This document shows, piece by piece, positions 42,083 to 52,678 of a stretch of 64,000 nt of DNA. A program made the translations under genes and the position numbers. The notes under the pieces are model-generated. The model was not told where the DNA came from. It was given only the letters and a program-made list of their open reading frames with translations, and did no database searches. Origin of the DNA: Shinella sp. XGS7 (lineage in GTDB: Bacteria > Pseudomonadota > Gammaproteobacteria > Burkholderiales > Burkholderiaceae_C). The number at the start of each line of letters is the position of its first letter. Within the stretch, counting starts at the first letter, position 1. The stretch spans positions 895,501-959,500 of the forward strand of contig NZ_CP084758.1 in assembly GCF_020535565.1 (NCBI RefSeq). Reading direction: 5' to 3'.

Positions 42083-42739
42083 ATGAGTTCTCCTGCTTTC
42101 ACGTCTCCCCCGTCCCCCGGTCCCCAGCGGGATGAAGATCCCACCCTGCGCCAGCACAGCTTCTTCGAAGACGCCCAGGCCCTGTTCACCGGCGTGCTCT
42201 TCGTCTCCCTGGCCCTGATCCTCTTTGCCCAGGTGGGCCTGCTCACCGGCGGCACGGCCGGCGCGGCCTTTGTGCTGCACTACGCCACCGGCATCGGCCT
42301 GGGCAAGCTCTTCTTCCTGATCAACATTCCCTTCTACTGGTTTGCCTGGACCCGCATGGGGCGGGAGTTCACGCTCAAGACCTTCATCTCGATCGCCCTG
42401 CTCTCGCTGATGACGGAGTACTCGCCCCGGCTCTTCGCCATCGAGCGCATCCACCCCGGCTATGCGGCCGTGCTGGGCGGCCTGCTGCTGGGCTCGGGCT
42501 GCCTCTTCCTGGCGCGCCACCGCGCCAGCCTGGGTGGCGCCACCATCGTCTCGCTCTATCTGCAGCAGGCCAGGGGCTGGCGTGCCGGCAAGGTGCAGAT
42601 GGTGCTGGACTGCAGCATTCTGCTGAGCGCGCTGGCCGTGGTCAGCCCCGAGCGGGTGGCCTATTCGGTGCTGGCCGCCCTGGTGATGAATCTCTTCATC
42701 GCGGTGAACCACCGGCCCGGGCGCTACGTGGTGCTCTGA
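42083..42739 (+). CDS. YitT-family membrane protein
   Basis: A 218-residue inner-membrane protein with five to six hydrophobic segments (GVLFVSLALILFAQVGLLTG, GLGKLFFLINIPFYWFAW, FISIALLSLMTEY, LGGLLLGSGCLFLA). LLTGGTAGAAFVLHYATGIG matches the YitT repeat. It is shorter than typical YitT proteins (about 280), lacking the C-terminal soluble domain. Function unknown. Confidence 0.8.
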   Translation: MSSPAFTSPPSPGPQRDEDPTLRQHSFFEDAQALFTGVLFVSLALILFAQVGLLTGGTAGAAFVLHYATGIGLGKLFFLINIPFYWFAWTRMGREFTLKTFISIALLSLMTEYSPRLFAIERIHPGYAAVLGGLLLGSGCLFLARHRASLGGATIVSLYLQQARGWRAGKVQMVLDCSILLSALAVVSPERVAYSVLAALVMNLFIAVNHRPGRYVVL

Positions 42740-42749
42740 GGGCGGGGCC

Positions 42750-43214
42750 TCAACCCTGCCGGATCTCCGGCTCCACCAGCAGGGCCAGCAGGGTGAGCGA
42801 CTCCTGCCAGCCCAGGCAGCAGGCCTCGGCCGGAATCACGGCCGGGATGCCCGTCTGCTCGATCAGGATCTCGGTCCCGCAGAAGACCGCGCGCAGCTGC
42901 ACCGTGGTGCGCATCTCGCCGGGCAGACCCATGGCGGGGTCGAACTCGGCCGTGTAGCTCAGGCGCTCATGCGGCACCAGCTCCAGATAGCGGCCGCCGA
43001 AGCCGTGGCTCTGCTGGGTGCCGAAGTTGGTGAAGGACATGCGGTAGCGCCCGCCCACCCGGGGCTCCATCTCGTGCACCTTGCCGGTGAAGCCATGCGG
43101 CGGCAGCCACTTGGCCCAGGCCTCGGGGTCCAGAAAAGCGCGGTAGACACGCTCGGGCGGTGCGCGCAGCACGCGCTGGAAGCGGACGGTACTGGGGTTG
43201 CCGGGGCTGCTCAT
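42750..43214 (-). CDS. AHSA1/SRPBCC-family protein
   Basis: A 154-residue START-like protein (VRFQRVLRAPPERVYRAFLD, WAKWLPPHGFTGKVHEMEPR) related to Aha1-type domains. I use ATG 43214 because GAGGAG lies upstream; an ATG at 43238 is possible. Ligand and role are unknown. It is convergent with the YitT-like gene. Confidence 0.85.
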   Translation of the reverse strand: MSSPGNPSTVRFQRVLRAPPERVYRAFLDPEAWAKWLPPHGFTGKVHEMEPRVGGRYRMSFTNFGTQQSHGFGGRYLELVPHERLSYTAEFDPAMGLPGEMRTTVQLRAVFCGTEILIEQTGIPAVIPAEACCLGWQESLTLLALLVEPEIRQG

Positions 43215-43382
43215 ACGCGGGTCTCCTCGATCAGGCATGAAAAGGATGGGCCGGCCAGGGCCGGTGACGAGGACCACAGTCGGCCCTCCCGCTCACGACG
43301 CCCGAGGGTAGCGGTTTTCGACAAGGGCGCGCAGGCCGGACAATAGGCGGCATCACGACGCGGGCCCGGCCCGCCCCTTTCC

Positions 43383-45719
<2,337 letters not shown>

Positions 45720-45779
45720 GACTTGTCATGTCCCCGCATGGCGGCACCCGCGCCATGCCAAGCCGTTTGCTGGAGCACC

Positions 45780-46019
45780 ATGCCCTTTCCCCATGAAGAA
45801 CGTCAGGCCCTGCTGTCGGTAAAGGGGGTCGGCCCGACGGTGCTCGCCCGCCTGGAGCAGATGGGCATCCATTCCCTGTCCCTGCTGGCCGCAGCGAATA
45901 CCCAGGACATCGTGCAGACGGCCGCAGCCCTGGTGGGCTCCACCTGCTGGAAGAACAGCCCGCAGGCGCGGGCCGCCATCCAGGCGGCCATTGACTTCGC
46001 GCGCGCCCGCCAGACCTAG
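45780..46019 (+). CDS. small helix-hairpin-helix-like protein
   Basis: A 79-residue protein (LLSVKGVGPTVLARLEQMG, SLSLLAAANTQDIVQTAAAL) with a helix-hairpin-helix DNA-binding motif and little else. It follows the RNA helicase by 60 bases on the same strand. A nucleic-acid-binding role is inferred from the motif only. Confidence 0.75.
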   Translation: MPFPHEERQALLSVKGVGPTVLARLEQMGIHSLSLLAAANTQDIVQTAAALVGSTCWKNSPQARAAIQAAIDFARARQT

Positions 46020-46034
46020 CGTCCGGCCGGCCGC

Positions 46035-47207
46035 TCAGCGATACAGGCCCGCCAGGCGCTCCACCGCCGCCAGCGTCTGCGCGCGGTCCGGTGTGGTGTC
46101 GGCATTGCCGAAATCATGCTCACCCTGGGCGGCCAGCAGCAGGCCGTCGCGGCGCGGCAGCATCAGAAGGTTGTGGCCACGGTAGATCAGGGCGTAGTCC
46201 ACCTCGGGCTGGGGCAGCAGGCGCGCCGTCTGGCCCTTGACCGGCACCAGCTCCTCGGCGCCGAAGAGGGCGCGGGCCCCGTAGCCGCAGCAGTTCACCA
46301 CCACCCGCTCGGGCAGGCCGGCGATCTGACGCTGGTGCTCGAAGGCGCGGGGCTGCAGCTCGCCGCCCTCACGCAGAAAGTCGTCCAGCAGCAGGCGCTG
46401 GTAGCTGGCCAGATTGAAGACCAGGGTGTTGAAGCGCCGCGCATGCGCCACCTTGAAGGGATGCTCGCCCGGTGCGAGGGCCTCGCCGCGCAAACGCAGC
46501 TCGGGCAGCCGGGCCATCAGATCGGGATAGTCGGGCTCGCCCTCCGGCGCGATGAAGCTTCCCGGGGGCAGGGGCGTGCCAAAGGGCACATCGGCCAGCA
46601 CATAGCCCTCGTGCCAGGCCACGGGCTCGCCGGCCAGGCCCAGCAGGCTCTGCCAGTGACGGAAGGAATAGCGCGCCATGCGTTCCCAGCGCGCCAGCAG
46701 GGCCGGCGTGGCATGGTCCTCGCTGCAAAAGCGCGACTCGGGCGACCACATGCCCGCCGCGGCCGACGAGGCCACCTCGGGTGGCAGCTCGCGGGCATAG
46801 ATTCGAACGCGCAGGCCGGCGCGCTGGGCCACCCGGGCGGTGGTGAGGCCGATGGCCCCGGCGCCAATGATGGCGATGCGCTCGCGCGGCGCACGGGTGC
46901 CGGCCTGTATCAGGGGCAGGACTTCGCGCGCCGAACCCCAGGAGAGCGACCAGCCCGCGCCGCCATGGCCGTAGTGATGCACCAGATGCTTGCCATGACG
47001 CAGCTCGGCCTCCAGGCGCGGGCCCTGGGGACGGAAGGGCCGGGTGCAGACCGCGATATCGATCAGGCGCTCGGCGCTGGCCCGCACGGCGGCCGGCACG
47101 GCCGCGCTGCGTGGCGGCGCAAAGTCCAGGGCCGTGGCCCGGTCCAGGCCCAGACCGGCCAGACTGGTAGCAGCCGCGCTGCGCAGCCAGGCGCGTCGGT
47201 TGGCCAT
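46035..47207 (-). CDS. exported D-amino-acid-oxidase-like FAD oxidoreductase with permuted motif order
   Basis: A 390-residue protein from ATG 47207 behind GAGG. NRRAWLRSAAATSLAGLGL is a Tat-type signal. Residues about 54-103 contain CTRPFRPQGPRLE and HHYGHGGAGWSLSWGSA, the FAD/substrate motifs found at the C-terminus of ordinary D-amino acid oxidases. The FAD dinucleotide fold (IAIIGAGAIGLTTARVAQRA) only starts near residue 111, and the catalytic domain ends the protein. The motif order is therefore a circular permutation. It lies 14 bases after the M56-PBP gene. A D-amino acid (D-Ala) substrate is inferred from family and context. Confidence 0.82.
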   Translation of the reverse strand: MANRRAWLRSAAATSLAGLGLDRATALDFAPPRSAAVPAAVRASAERLIDIAVCTRPFRPQGPRLEAELRHGKHLVHHYGHGGAGWSLSWGSAREVLPLIQAGTRAPRERIAIIGAGAIGLTTARVAQRAGLRVRIYARELPPEVASSAAAGMWSPESRFCSEDHATPALLARWERMARYSFRHWQSLLGLAGEPVAWHEGYVLADVPFGTPLPPGSFIAPEGEPDYPDLMARLPELRLRGEALAPGEHPFKVAHARRFNTLVFNLASYQRLLLDDFLREGGELQPRAFEHQRQIAGLPERVVVNCCGYGARALFGAEELVPVKGQTARLLPQPEVDYALIYRGHNLLMLPRRDGLLLAAQGEHDFGNADTTPDRAQTLAAVERLAGLYR

Positions 47208-47221
47208 AAGAGCCTCAGGCA

Positions 47222-49078
47222 TCAGATCGCGCCCAGCTTGCCCAGGGACTGGCGGATGCGGCGGGCATCGGCCAGGCGCTGGGCCGAGCCGTCGGCATCC
47301 AGCAGCACCACGGTGACGAAGTGGCGCACGCCCTTGCCCTCGGTGCGCAGGCGCATGGTCAGGCAGCGGCCGGCTTCCTCGGTATAGCCGGTCTTGGACA
47401 GGCGGATGTCCCAGCCCTTGCCGCCCACCAGATGGTTGGTGTTGCGCAGTTCGCGCACCCGGCCGTTGACGCTGACCTTGGCCTTGGCCTGGCTGCTGAT
47501 CTCGGCAATCTGCGGATAGCGGGCCGCCGCAGCCGCGAGGCGGGCCATTTCCTTGGCGGTGGACACATTGGCCGGCGAAAGACCCGTGGGCTCCACCACC
47601 CGGCTCTGGTTCAGGCCCAGGGCGGCGAGCTTGGCCTGGGCGGCGCGGGCAAAACCTTCCAGCCCGCCGGGGTAGCTGCGCGCCAGGGCCGAGGCGGCCC
47701 GGTTTTCGGAGCTGATCAGGGCCAGGGCCAGGGCATCGCGCCGGCTCATGCGGGCGCCCACCGGCACGCGGGAGGCGCTGTGCTTGAGGCGGTCTACATC
47801 CTCGGCGGTGACCTGCAGGGTCTCCGCCATGTCCTGGCGCGCATCCAGCACCACCATGGCCGTGAGCAGCTTGGTCAGGGAAGCGATGGGCACCACGGCA
47901 TCGGGATCCTTGCTGGCCAGCACGCGGCCGTCCTCGTCCAGCACCAGCATATGGCGGGCATTGACGGGCAGCTTGAGCAGGGCGGCCATGCTGCCGGGCT
48001 CGGCCGGCAGCTCCACCACCTTGCCGGCATGCTGGTGCTGGGGTGCCACGGCGGTGTCGGACACGGGGAGGGGCGTGGCGCTGTTGTCGGCCGGGCTGCG
48101 GGCGGCCTGCACCAGCAGGCTGCTACCGGCCAGCAAGAGGGCGGGCAGGGCCAGCTTCCAGCCGGCAACGCGGGAATCGGAGGAACTCATCATCACCATG
48201 GTCATCAGTTGTTCGATACGGGGCAGCAGGCGGCCGCCGCGGGCACTCATTGCCATCGGGGGAAGGGGTTGGATGTCTTGGGCGGCGAGTTCGGTTCGGA
48301 CATCCAGCTCGGCCAGGGCGTGCAGGGCCTGGGCCAGGCGGCGGGGGTCGTCCAGGGCGCGGGCAGCCAGGGCATCGGCCACCAGCTCCCGCTCCTGGCG
48401 CAGGCGGGAGGACAGCCACCACACCACCGGATGGAAGAAGAGCAGGGCCTCCACCAGGCTCTGCAGCAGATGGGCCAGATAGTCCTGACGCCGCACATGG
48501 GCCAGCTCATGGGCCAGCAGGGCTTCCAGCAGGGGCACAGGCAGGCCGCTGAGCAGGGCGGCCGGCAGGAGCACCAGGGGCTTGAGGCAGCCTATGGCCA
48601 CCGGCGCATCCAGGCGGCCGGCCGGCGACAGACGCAGGGGCACGGCGCGGCGCAGGCCCAGGCGGCGGCCAAGGGCGTCCTGCCGCGCCTGCCATTCGGC
48701 CGGGGCCGGCAGGGCCTGGCGGCGCAGGCGCGCCACCCAGGCCAGGCCCAGACCCAGACGCAGGCCCATCAGGCCCACGCCCAGGCTCCAGGCGCTCACC
48801 AGGGCCGGCAGCTGGGCCACCAGGCCGGCCAGCCAGCCGGGCAGGGCCGGGGGCGCACTGACGCTTTGACGCTCGCTCAGCAGCCAGAGCAGATGGCCGC
48901 AGGGCAGCAGCAGGCAGGCCAGCAGGGCCAGGGCGCAGACGGCATAGCGCAAGCGCGCATCCGCCCCGCGCAGGGCGGCCAGGGCCACGGCAGCCAGGGC
49001 ACCGATCAGCAAGCCCTGCCAGATGAAATGCAGCAGGGCCCAGCCCAGCGCGGGCACCAGGAGATCGAGCTCGCTCAT
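47222..49078 (-). CDS. BlaR1-like M56 metallopeptidase fused to a PbpG-type D,D-peptidase
   Basis: A 618-residue fusion. Residues 1-300 are an M56 membrane protease: helices at 10-35, 44-66 and 90-115, then HELAH at 190-194 and ERELVAD at 229-235. A further membrane helix (about 305-325) leads to a periplasmic domain with the S11-type motifs SLTK (400-403), SEN (457-459) and KTG (562-564), as in PBP7/PbpG D,D-endopeptidases. In BlaR1/MecR1 the sensor is a class-D-like penicillin-binding domain, so the partner here is different. It starts with ATGA overlapping the BlaI stop. It probably senses beta-lactams or peptidoglycan and cleaves the repressor. Confidence 0.88.
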   Translation of the reverse strand: MSELDLLVPALGWALLHFIWQGLLIGALAAVALAALRGADARLRYAVCALALLACLLLPCGHLLWLLSERQSVSAPPALPGWLAGLVAQLPALVSAWSLGVGLMGLRLGLGLAWVARLRRQALPAPAEWQARQDALGRRLGLRRAVPLRLSPAGRLDAPVAIGCLKPLVLLPAALLSGLPVPLLEALLAHELAHVRRQDYLAHLLQSLVEALLFFHPVVWWLSSRLRQERELVADALAARALDDPRRLAQALHALAELDVRTELAAQDIQPLPPMAMSARGGRLLPRIEQLMTMVMMSSSDSRVAGWKLALPALLLAGSSLLVQAARSPADNSATPLPVSDTAVAPQHQHAGKVVELPAEPGSMAALLKLPVNARHMLVLDEDGRVLASKDPDAVVPIASLTKLLTAMVVLDARQDMAETLQVTAEDVDRLKHSASRVPVGARMSRRDALALALISSENRAASALARSYPGGLEGFARAAQAKLAALGLNQSRVVEPTGLSPANVSTAKEMARLAAAAARYPQIAEISSQAKAKVSVNGRVRELRNTNHLVGGKGWDIRLSKTGYTEEAGRCLTMRLRTEGKGVRHFVTVVLLDADGSAQRLADARRIRQSLGKLGAI

Positions 49079-49491
49079 CAGGCCTGCCCGTCGCGCGCGC
49101 CGGGCGCCTGCTGCTGCTGGAGCAGCTTCTGGATCTCCTCGCGCTCTTTCGCGCTCACATGGCCCTTGAGCGCCGCCATCACCAGGGCCTTGCCCGAGCC
49201 GGCAAAGGCCTTGGCGATCAGGTCCTTGAGCAGGCGGGTCTGCAGCTTGTCCTGGGCCTGGGCCGGGGTGTAGCGCTGCGGGCGCTGGCTTTCGTCGCGC
49301 AGCAGCAGGCCCTTGCCATGCATGACCTGGAGCTGGCGCAGCACCGTGGCATAGCTGGCCTCGGGACGCTCGGCCAGCAGGGCCTCATGCACCTGCTTGG
49401 CATCGGCCGGCGCATCCAGGCGCCAGAGCACGCGCAGCAGGTCCAGCTCGGCCGCCGTGGGCTTGGGCGCGGGAGGAGTCTTGTTCAGCAT
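49078..49491 (-). CDS. BlaI/MecI/CopY-family transcriptional repressor
   Basis: A 137-residue winged-helix repressor (PTAAELDLLRVLWRLDAPADA, KQVHEALLAER, SYATVLRQLQVMHGKGLLLR) followed by a dimerisation domain. BlaI proteins are inactivated by proteolysis triggered by the partner M56 protease. The gene overlaps the M56 gene by four bases and is preceded by a repeat-rich operator region, consistent with autoregulation. Confidence 0.95.
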   Translation of the reverse strand: MLNKTPPAPKPTAAELDLLRVLWRLDAPADAKQVHEALLAERPEASYATVLRQLQVMHGKGLLLRDESQRPQRYTPAQAQDKLQTRLLKDLIAKAFAGSGKALVMAALKGHVSAKEREEIQKLLQQQQAPGARDGQA

Positions 49492-49493
49492 GG

Positions 49494-49543
49494 ATTCAGA
49501 ATAATCGTTCTAGAACTTGTTGTCTAGAACTTTCATTCTGAAT
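49494..49543. promoter_or_regulatory. probable BlaI operator/promoter with nested repeats
   Basis: ATTCAGAAT (49494-49502) and its inverted copy ATTCTGAAT (49535-49543) flank two direct copies of TCTAGAACTT (49509-49518 and 49523-49532), 14 bases apart; each contains the palindrome TCTAGA. The block starts three bases from the blaI-like ATG. It is AT-rich in a GC-rich neighbourhood. Binding by the adjacent BlaI-like protein is inferred. Confidence 0.7.
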
Positions 49544-49565
49544 TAGCCGCCGGTGATCGCAGCGC

Positions 49566-50402
49566 TCAGCCGTGGATCTCGAAGTAGAGCAGGGCGTGGT
49601 CGGAGTAGTCGCGTATCCAGGCATCGCGCGCCGCCACACTGGCCAGCTCGGGCCAGCCGCGCAAGAGCACCTCGACGGCCAGCCCGTCCTGCGGGCGCTT
49701 GAAGCTGCGGAACTTCAGATTGCTGCTGGCAAACACATGGTCCAGATTGGCATCCGGCAGGCTGGAGCCCGAGCCATTGCTCCAGCTCGCATCGCCGGTC
49801 TTGGCCAGGCGGCGCATGCCGGCGTATTTGGCGCGGGCGGCCTCCTTGTCCCACTTCTGCAGTTCCAGGCCGGCATCGATGGCGCGGCCGAAGGGGTAGT
49901 CCAGACCCATGATGTTGAGATCGCCCAGAAACAAATAGCGCGCCTGGCCCGGACCGCCGGCCGCCTTGTCCAGATCGCGGCGGAATTCCAGGGCCCGGCC
50001 CAGCATGTCATCGCGCAGGCCCATGCCGCGTGGCTCGCTGCCGCTGGCCAGGTGCAGAAAAAGCAGGCAGTGGTTCTGCCCGCCTTTGTTGACCGTGACC
50101 AGCTGGCCCGGCCGCATATGGGTGGTGCCCGAGCGGAACTCGGTGCGCTGGGTGATGAAGGCGGTGAGCCCCTTCTTCACGCCGATCAGGATTTCCTGGG
50201 TCTGCTCACCCTCGGTGATCTGGAAGGTGTAGCCGGGCATGCGCTTGACCAGCTCGCCAAAGACCGTGGCGCCCTCCACCTCATAGAGCCCGAACACATC
50301 CGGGTTCTGCTGCTTCATGAATTCCACCACCCGTCCCACGCGGGCCGGATCGTCCTTGAAGTGCTCCACGTTCCAGGACGCTACCGAGAAGAGCTTGGCC
50401 AT
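49566..50402 (-). CDS. endonuclease/exonuclease/phosphatase-family protein
   Basis: A 278-residue protein of the EEP fold from MAKLFSVASWNVEHFKDD, the typical N-terminal ASWN motif; an upstream ATG at 50465 is rejected. The later LFLGDLNIMGLD and DYSDHALLYFEIHG match the metal and catalytic GDxN and SDH motifs. Substrate (DNA, lipid or sugar phosphate) is unknown. Its start faces the origin-like region. Confidence 0.85.
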   Translation of the reverse strand: MAKLFSVASWNVEHFKDDPARVGRVVEFMKQQNPDVFGLYEVEGATVFGELVKRMPGYTFQITEGEQTQEILIGVKKGLTAFITQRTEFRSGTTHMRPGQLVTVNKGGQNHCLLFLHLASGSEPRGMGLRDDMLGRALEFRRDLDKAAGGPGQARYLFLGDLNIMGLDYPFGRAIDAGLELQKWDKEAARAKYAGMRRLAKTGDASWSNGSGSSLPDANLDHVFASSNLKFRSFKRPQDGLAVEVLLRGWPELASVAARDAWIRDYSDHALLYFEIHG

Positions 50403-50483
50403 GAGCAACTCCCTTGCCCTGTGAGCGGGCAGGCGCAGCTTGGGCGCCCGGCGCGGAACCGGCAAGCCCTAGATCCGCCGGAC

Positions 50484-50715
50484 TTATGCACAAAGCTGTG
50501 AATAATTCTTGAACAAGGCCCTGCTTATCCACAGGGTCGGCGTGATTTGCCAAGTTGTTGTCGGTTGAGCCCGACTTTGTGCCCGGGTCGGCCCACATGC
50601 TTTATCCCAGGCCAAGCCCTTGTCACGAAAAGGAAAACAAGGCTTGTCCACAGAGAAGTGCGCCCTCTACTAAGACTACCAATTTGAGATATCAATAAGA
50701 CAGGAATAACAAGAG
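50484..50715 (+). other. candidate replication origin module 1 (DnaA boxes, spacer, trio-like repeats, AT-rich)
   Basis: Three perfect TTATNCACA boxes: TTATGCACA (50484-50492), TGTGAATAA reversed (50497-50505) and TTATCCACA (50525-50533), plus TTGTCCACA (50644-50652, one mismatch). The last is followed by a 14-nt spacer and then CTA-CTA-AGA-CTA-CCA (50667-50681), resembling DnaA-trios of the basal unwinding system, and then AT-rich DNA (50682-50710). It lies in a 490-base gap with no gene. A second copy with identical spacings is at 52679-52900. Confidence 0.7.
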
Positions 50716-50892
50716 AGGGCGTGAACAAGAGCCCGAGCGCCCCGGGCGGACAAGATTTGCGCGCTAGGCGCACGCCCTGGCCCCATGTCACACTGCCGGC
50801 TCGCGCTTGTCGGCGCGTCCGCCCGATGTCCGTGACCCCACGGCTCCGCCGAGGCGGACTGAATCCAGCGAGGGCCGCCTCGCGTTGTCCCC

Positions 50893-52005
50893 ATGCCCCA
50901 GATCCATTCCACGCTTCACACCGCCTCCGGCGGTTTCGAGTCGGCCTGCCGCATTCCGGCCCTGCCGAGCAGCCACCGCAGCCATGGCCTGCACGGCCAC
51001 AGCTATTTCGCCACCGTCCGGGCCTCGCTGCCGCAGGGCTGGGCGCCCTTCCCGGGCGCCGAGGTGGAGGAGCTGCGCCGCCGCCTGGAAGCCTGTGTCG
51101 CGCCGCTGGACCATGCCCTGCTCAATGACAGCCTGGCCCAGCCCACCGACGAGAACCTCGCGCGCTGGATACGCCAGCGCCTGGAGAACGAGTTCGGCGT
51201 GCCCGGCATCCAGCAGGTGGGCATACAGAGCACCCAGCATTCGGGCGTGGATCTGGATGTTTCGGGACAGGCCCATGTCTGGCGCCGCTACCGCTTCCAG
51301 GCCGCGCACCAGCTGCCCAATGTGCCGGCCGGCCACAAGTGCGGCCGCATGCACGGCCATGGCTTTGAAGTGATCCTGCATGCCAACCAGGACCTGGGCG
51401 AGCGCGACCTGGCGGTGGACTACGACCATCTGGACGAGGTCTGGGCGCCCTTCCATATGCAGCTCAACTACCAGTGCCTCAACAGCATCGAGGGCCTGGC
51501 CAACCCCACCAGCGAGGTGATCTCGGCCTGGCTGTGGGAGCGGCTCAAGCCCCAGCTGCCCGAGCTGAGCTGGGTCACGGTCTATGAAACCGGCTCCTGC
51601 GGCGCCAATTACGACGGCAGCCGCTACCGCATCTGGAAGGAGCTGACCCTGGACTCCGCCATCCAGCTCAAGCGTGCCCCCGCCGAGCACCCGCTGCGCG
51701 GCATCCATGGCCACACTTACACCCTGCGCCTGCACCTGAGCGCGCCGCTGGACGCCGTGCAGGGCTGGACCGTGGACTTCGGCGATGTGAAGACCCTGTT
51801 CGATCCCATCTTCAAGGCCATAGACCACCGGCCGCTGTACGAGATTGCCGATCTGCCAGATGGCGATGCGGCCAGCCTGGCGGCCTGGGTGCTGGCCAAG
51901 GGCCGGGCGGTGCTGCCGCAGATCGACCGGGTGGATCTGTACGAGACCCGGGGTTCGGGCGCCATCGTCAGCGTGGAACGCGCCGACGAACTGATTCCGG
52001 TCTGA
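50893..52005 (+). CDS. queD: 6-carboxytetrahydropterin synthase (QueD)-like protein with three PTPS domains
   Basis: A 370-residue protein, three times the usual length of QueD. Domain 1 (about 1-125) has FESACRIPALPSS and HGLHGHSY; domain 2 (130-242) has FQAAHQLPNV, HKCGRMHGHGF, AVDYDHL, NPTSE and YETGSCGANY; domain 3 (244-370) has RGIHGHTYTLRL, VDFGDVK and YETRGSG. Only domain 2 keeps the catalytic Cys (C150) four residues before the zinc HGH; domains 1 and 3 do not. QueD makes CPH4 for queuosine; queE follows 16 bases downstream, so the pathway assignment is firm even if the other domains are structural. Confidence 0.9.
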   Translation: MPQIHSTLHTASGGFESACRIPALPSSHRSHGLHGHSYFATVRASLPQGWAPFPGAEVEELRRRLEACVAPLDHALLNDSLAQPTDENLARWIRQRLENEFGVPGIQQVGIQSTQHSGVDLDVSGQAHVWRRYRFQAAHQLPNVPAGHKCGRMHGHGFEVILHANQDLGERDLAVDYDHLDEVWAPFHMQLNYQCLNSIEGLANPTSEVISAWLWERLKPQLPELSWVTVYETGSCGANYDGSRYRIWKELTLDSAIQLKRAPAEHPLRGIHGHTYTLRLHLSAPLDAVQGWTVDFGDVKTLFDPIFKAIDHRPLYEIADLPDGDAASLAAWVLAKGRAVLPQIDRVDLYETRGSGAIVSVERADELIPV

Positions 52006-52021
52006 GGGGAGGGCCGTCGCG

Positions 52022-52660
52022 ATGACTTACGCGGTCAAGGAAATGTTCTACACCCTGCAGGGCGAGGGCGCCCAGGCCGGGCGGCCGGCGGTGTTCTGCC
52101 GCTTTGCCGGCTGCAATCTCTGGAGCGGGCGCGAGCAGGACCGTGCCGAGGCCGTCTGCAGCTTCTGCGACACCGATTTCGTGGGCACCGATGGTCAGGG
52201 CGGCGGCAAGTTCGCCACCGCGGCCGAGCTGGCCGCGGCTGTGGCGGCCAAGTGGGCGGGGGGCCCGGGAGGCAAGCCCTATGTGGTCTGCACCGGCGGC
52301 GAGCCCCTGCTGCAACTGGACGAGCCCCTGATCGAGGCCCTGCATGCCCAGGGCTTCGAGGTGGCGGTGGAAACCAATGGCACCCAGCCCGCCCCGGCGG
52401 GGCTGGACTGGATCTGCGTCAGCCCCAAGGCCGATGCCGAGATCGTGCTGACCCGTGGCCACGAGCTCAAGCTGGTCTGGCCCCAGCCTTTGGCCCGGCC
52501 GGAGCGCTTTGCCGGCCTGGACTTCCAGCATTTCTTCCTGCAGCCCATGGACACGCCCCTGCTGCAGAAGCAGCACACGCGCGAGGCCATCGCCTACTGC
52601 CTGGCCCATCCGCAGTGGAAGCTCTCGGTGCAGATGCACAAGGTGGTGGGCATCGATTGA
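52022..52660 (+). CDS. queE: 7-carboxy-7-deazaguanine synthase QueE
   Basis: QueE is the radical SAM enzyme that converts CPH4 to 7-carboxy-7-deazaguanine in queuosine biosynthesis. The 212-residue protein starts MTYAVKEMFYTLQGEGAQAG. The cluster motif is the long form CNLWSGREQDRAEAVCSFCD (C-X14-C-X2-C), seen in Burkholderia-type QueE. CTGGEPLLQLDEPLIEAL and VETNGTQPAPAGLDWICVSPK follow. It is co-directional with the triple QueD gene. The downstream gap is the second origin-like module. Confidence 0.96.
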   Translation: MTYAVKEMFYTLQGEGAQAGRPAVFCRFAGCNLWSGREQDRAEAVCSFCDTDFVGTDGQGGGKFATAAELAAAVAAKWAGGPGGKPYVVCTGGEPLLQLDEPLIEALHAQGFEVAVETNGTQPAPAGLDWICVSPKADAEIVLTRGHELKLVWPQPLARPERFAGLDFQHFFLQPMDTPLLQKQHTREAIAYCLAHPQWKLSVQMHKVVGID

Positions 52661-52678
52661 GGCCCCGGCATCGGCCCA

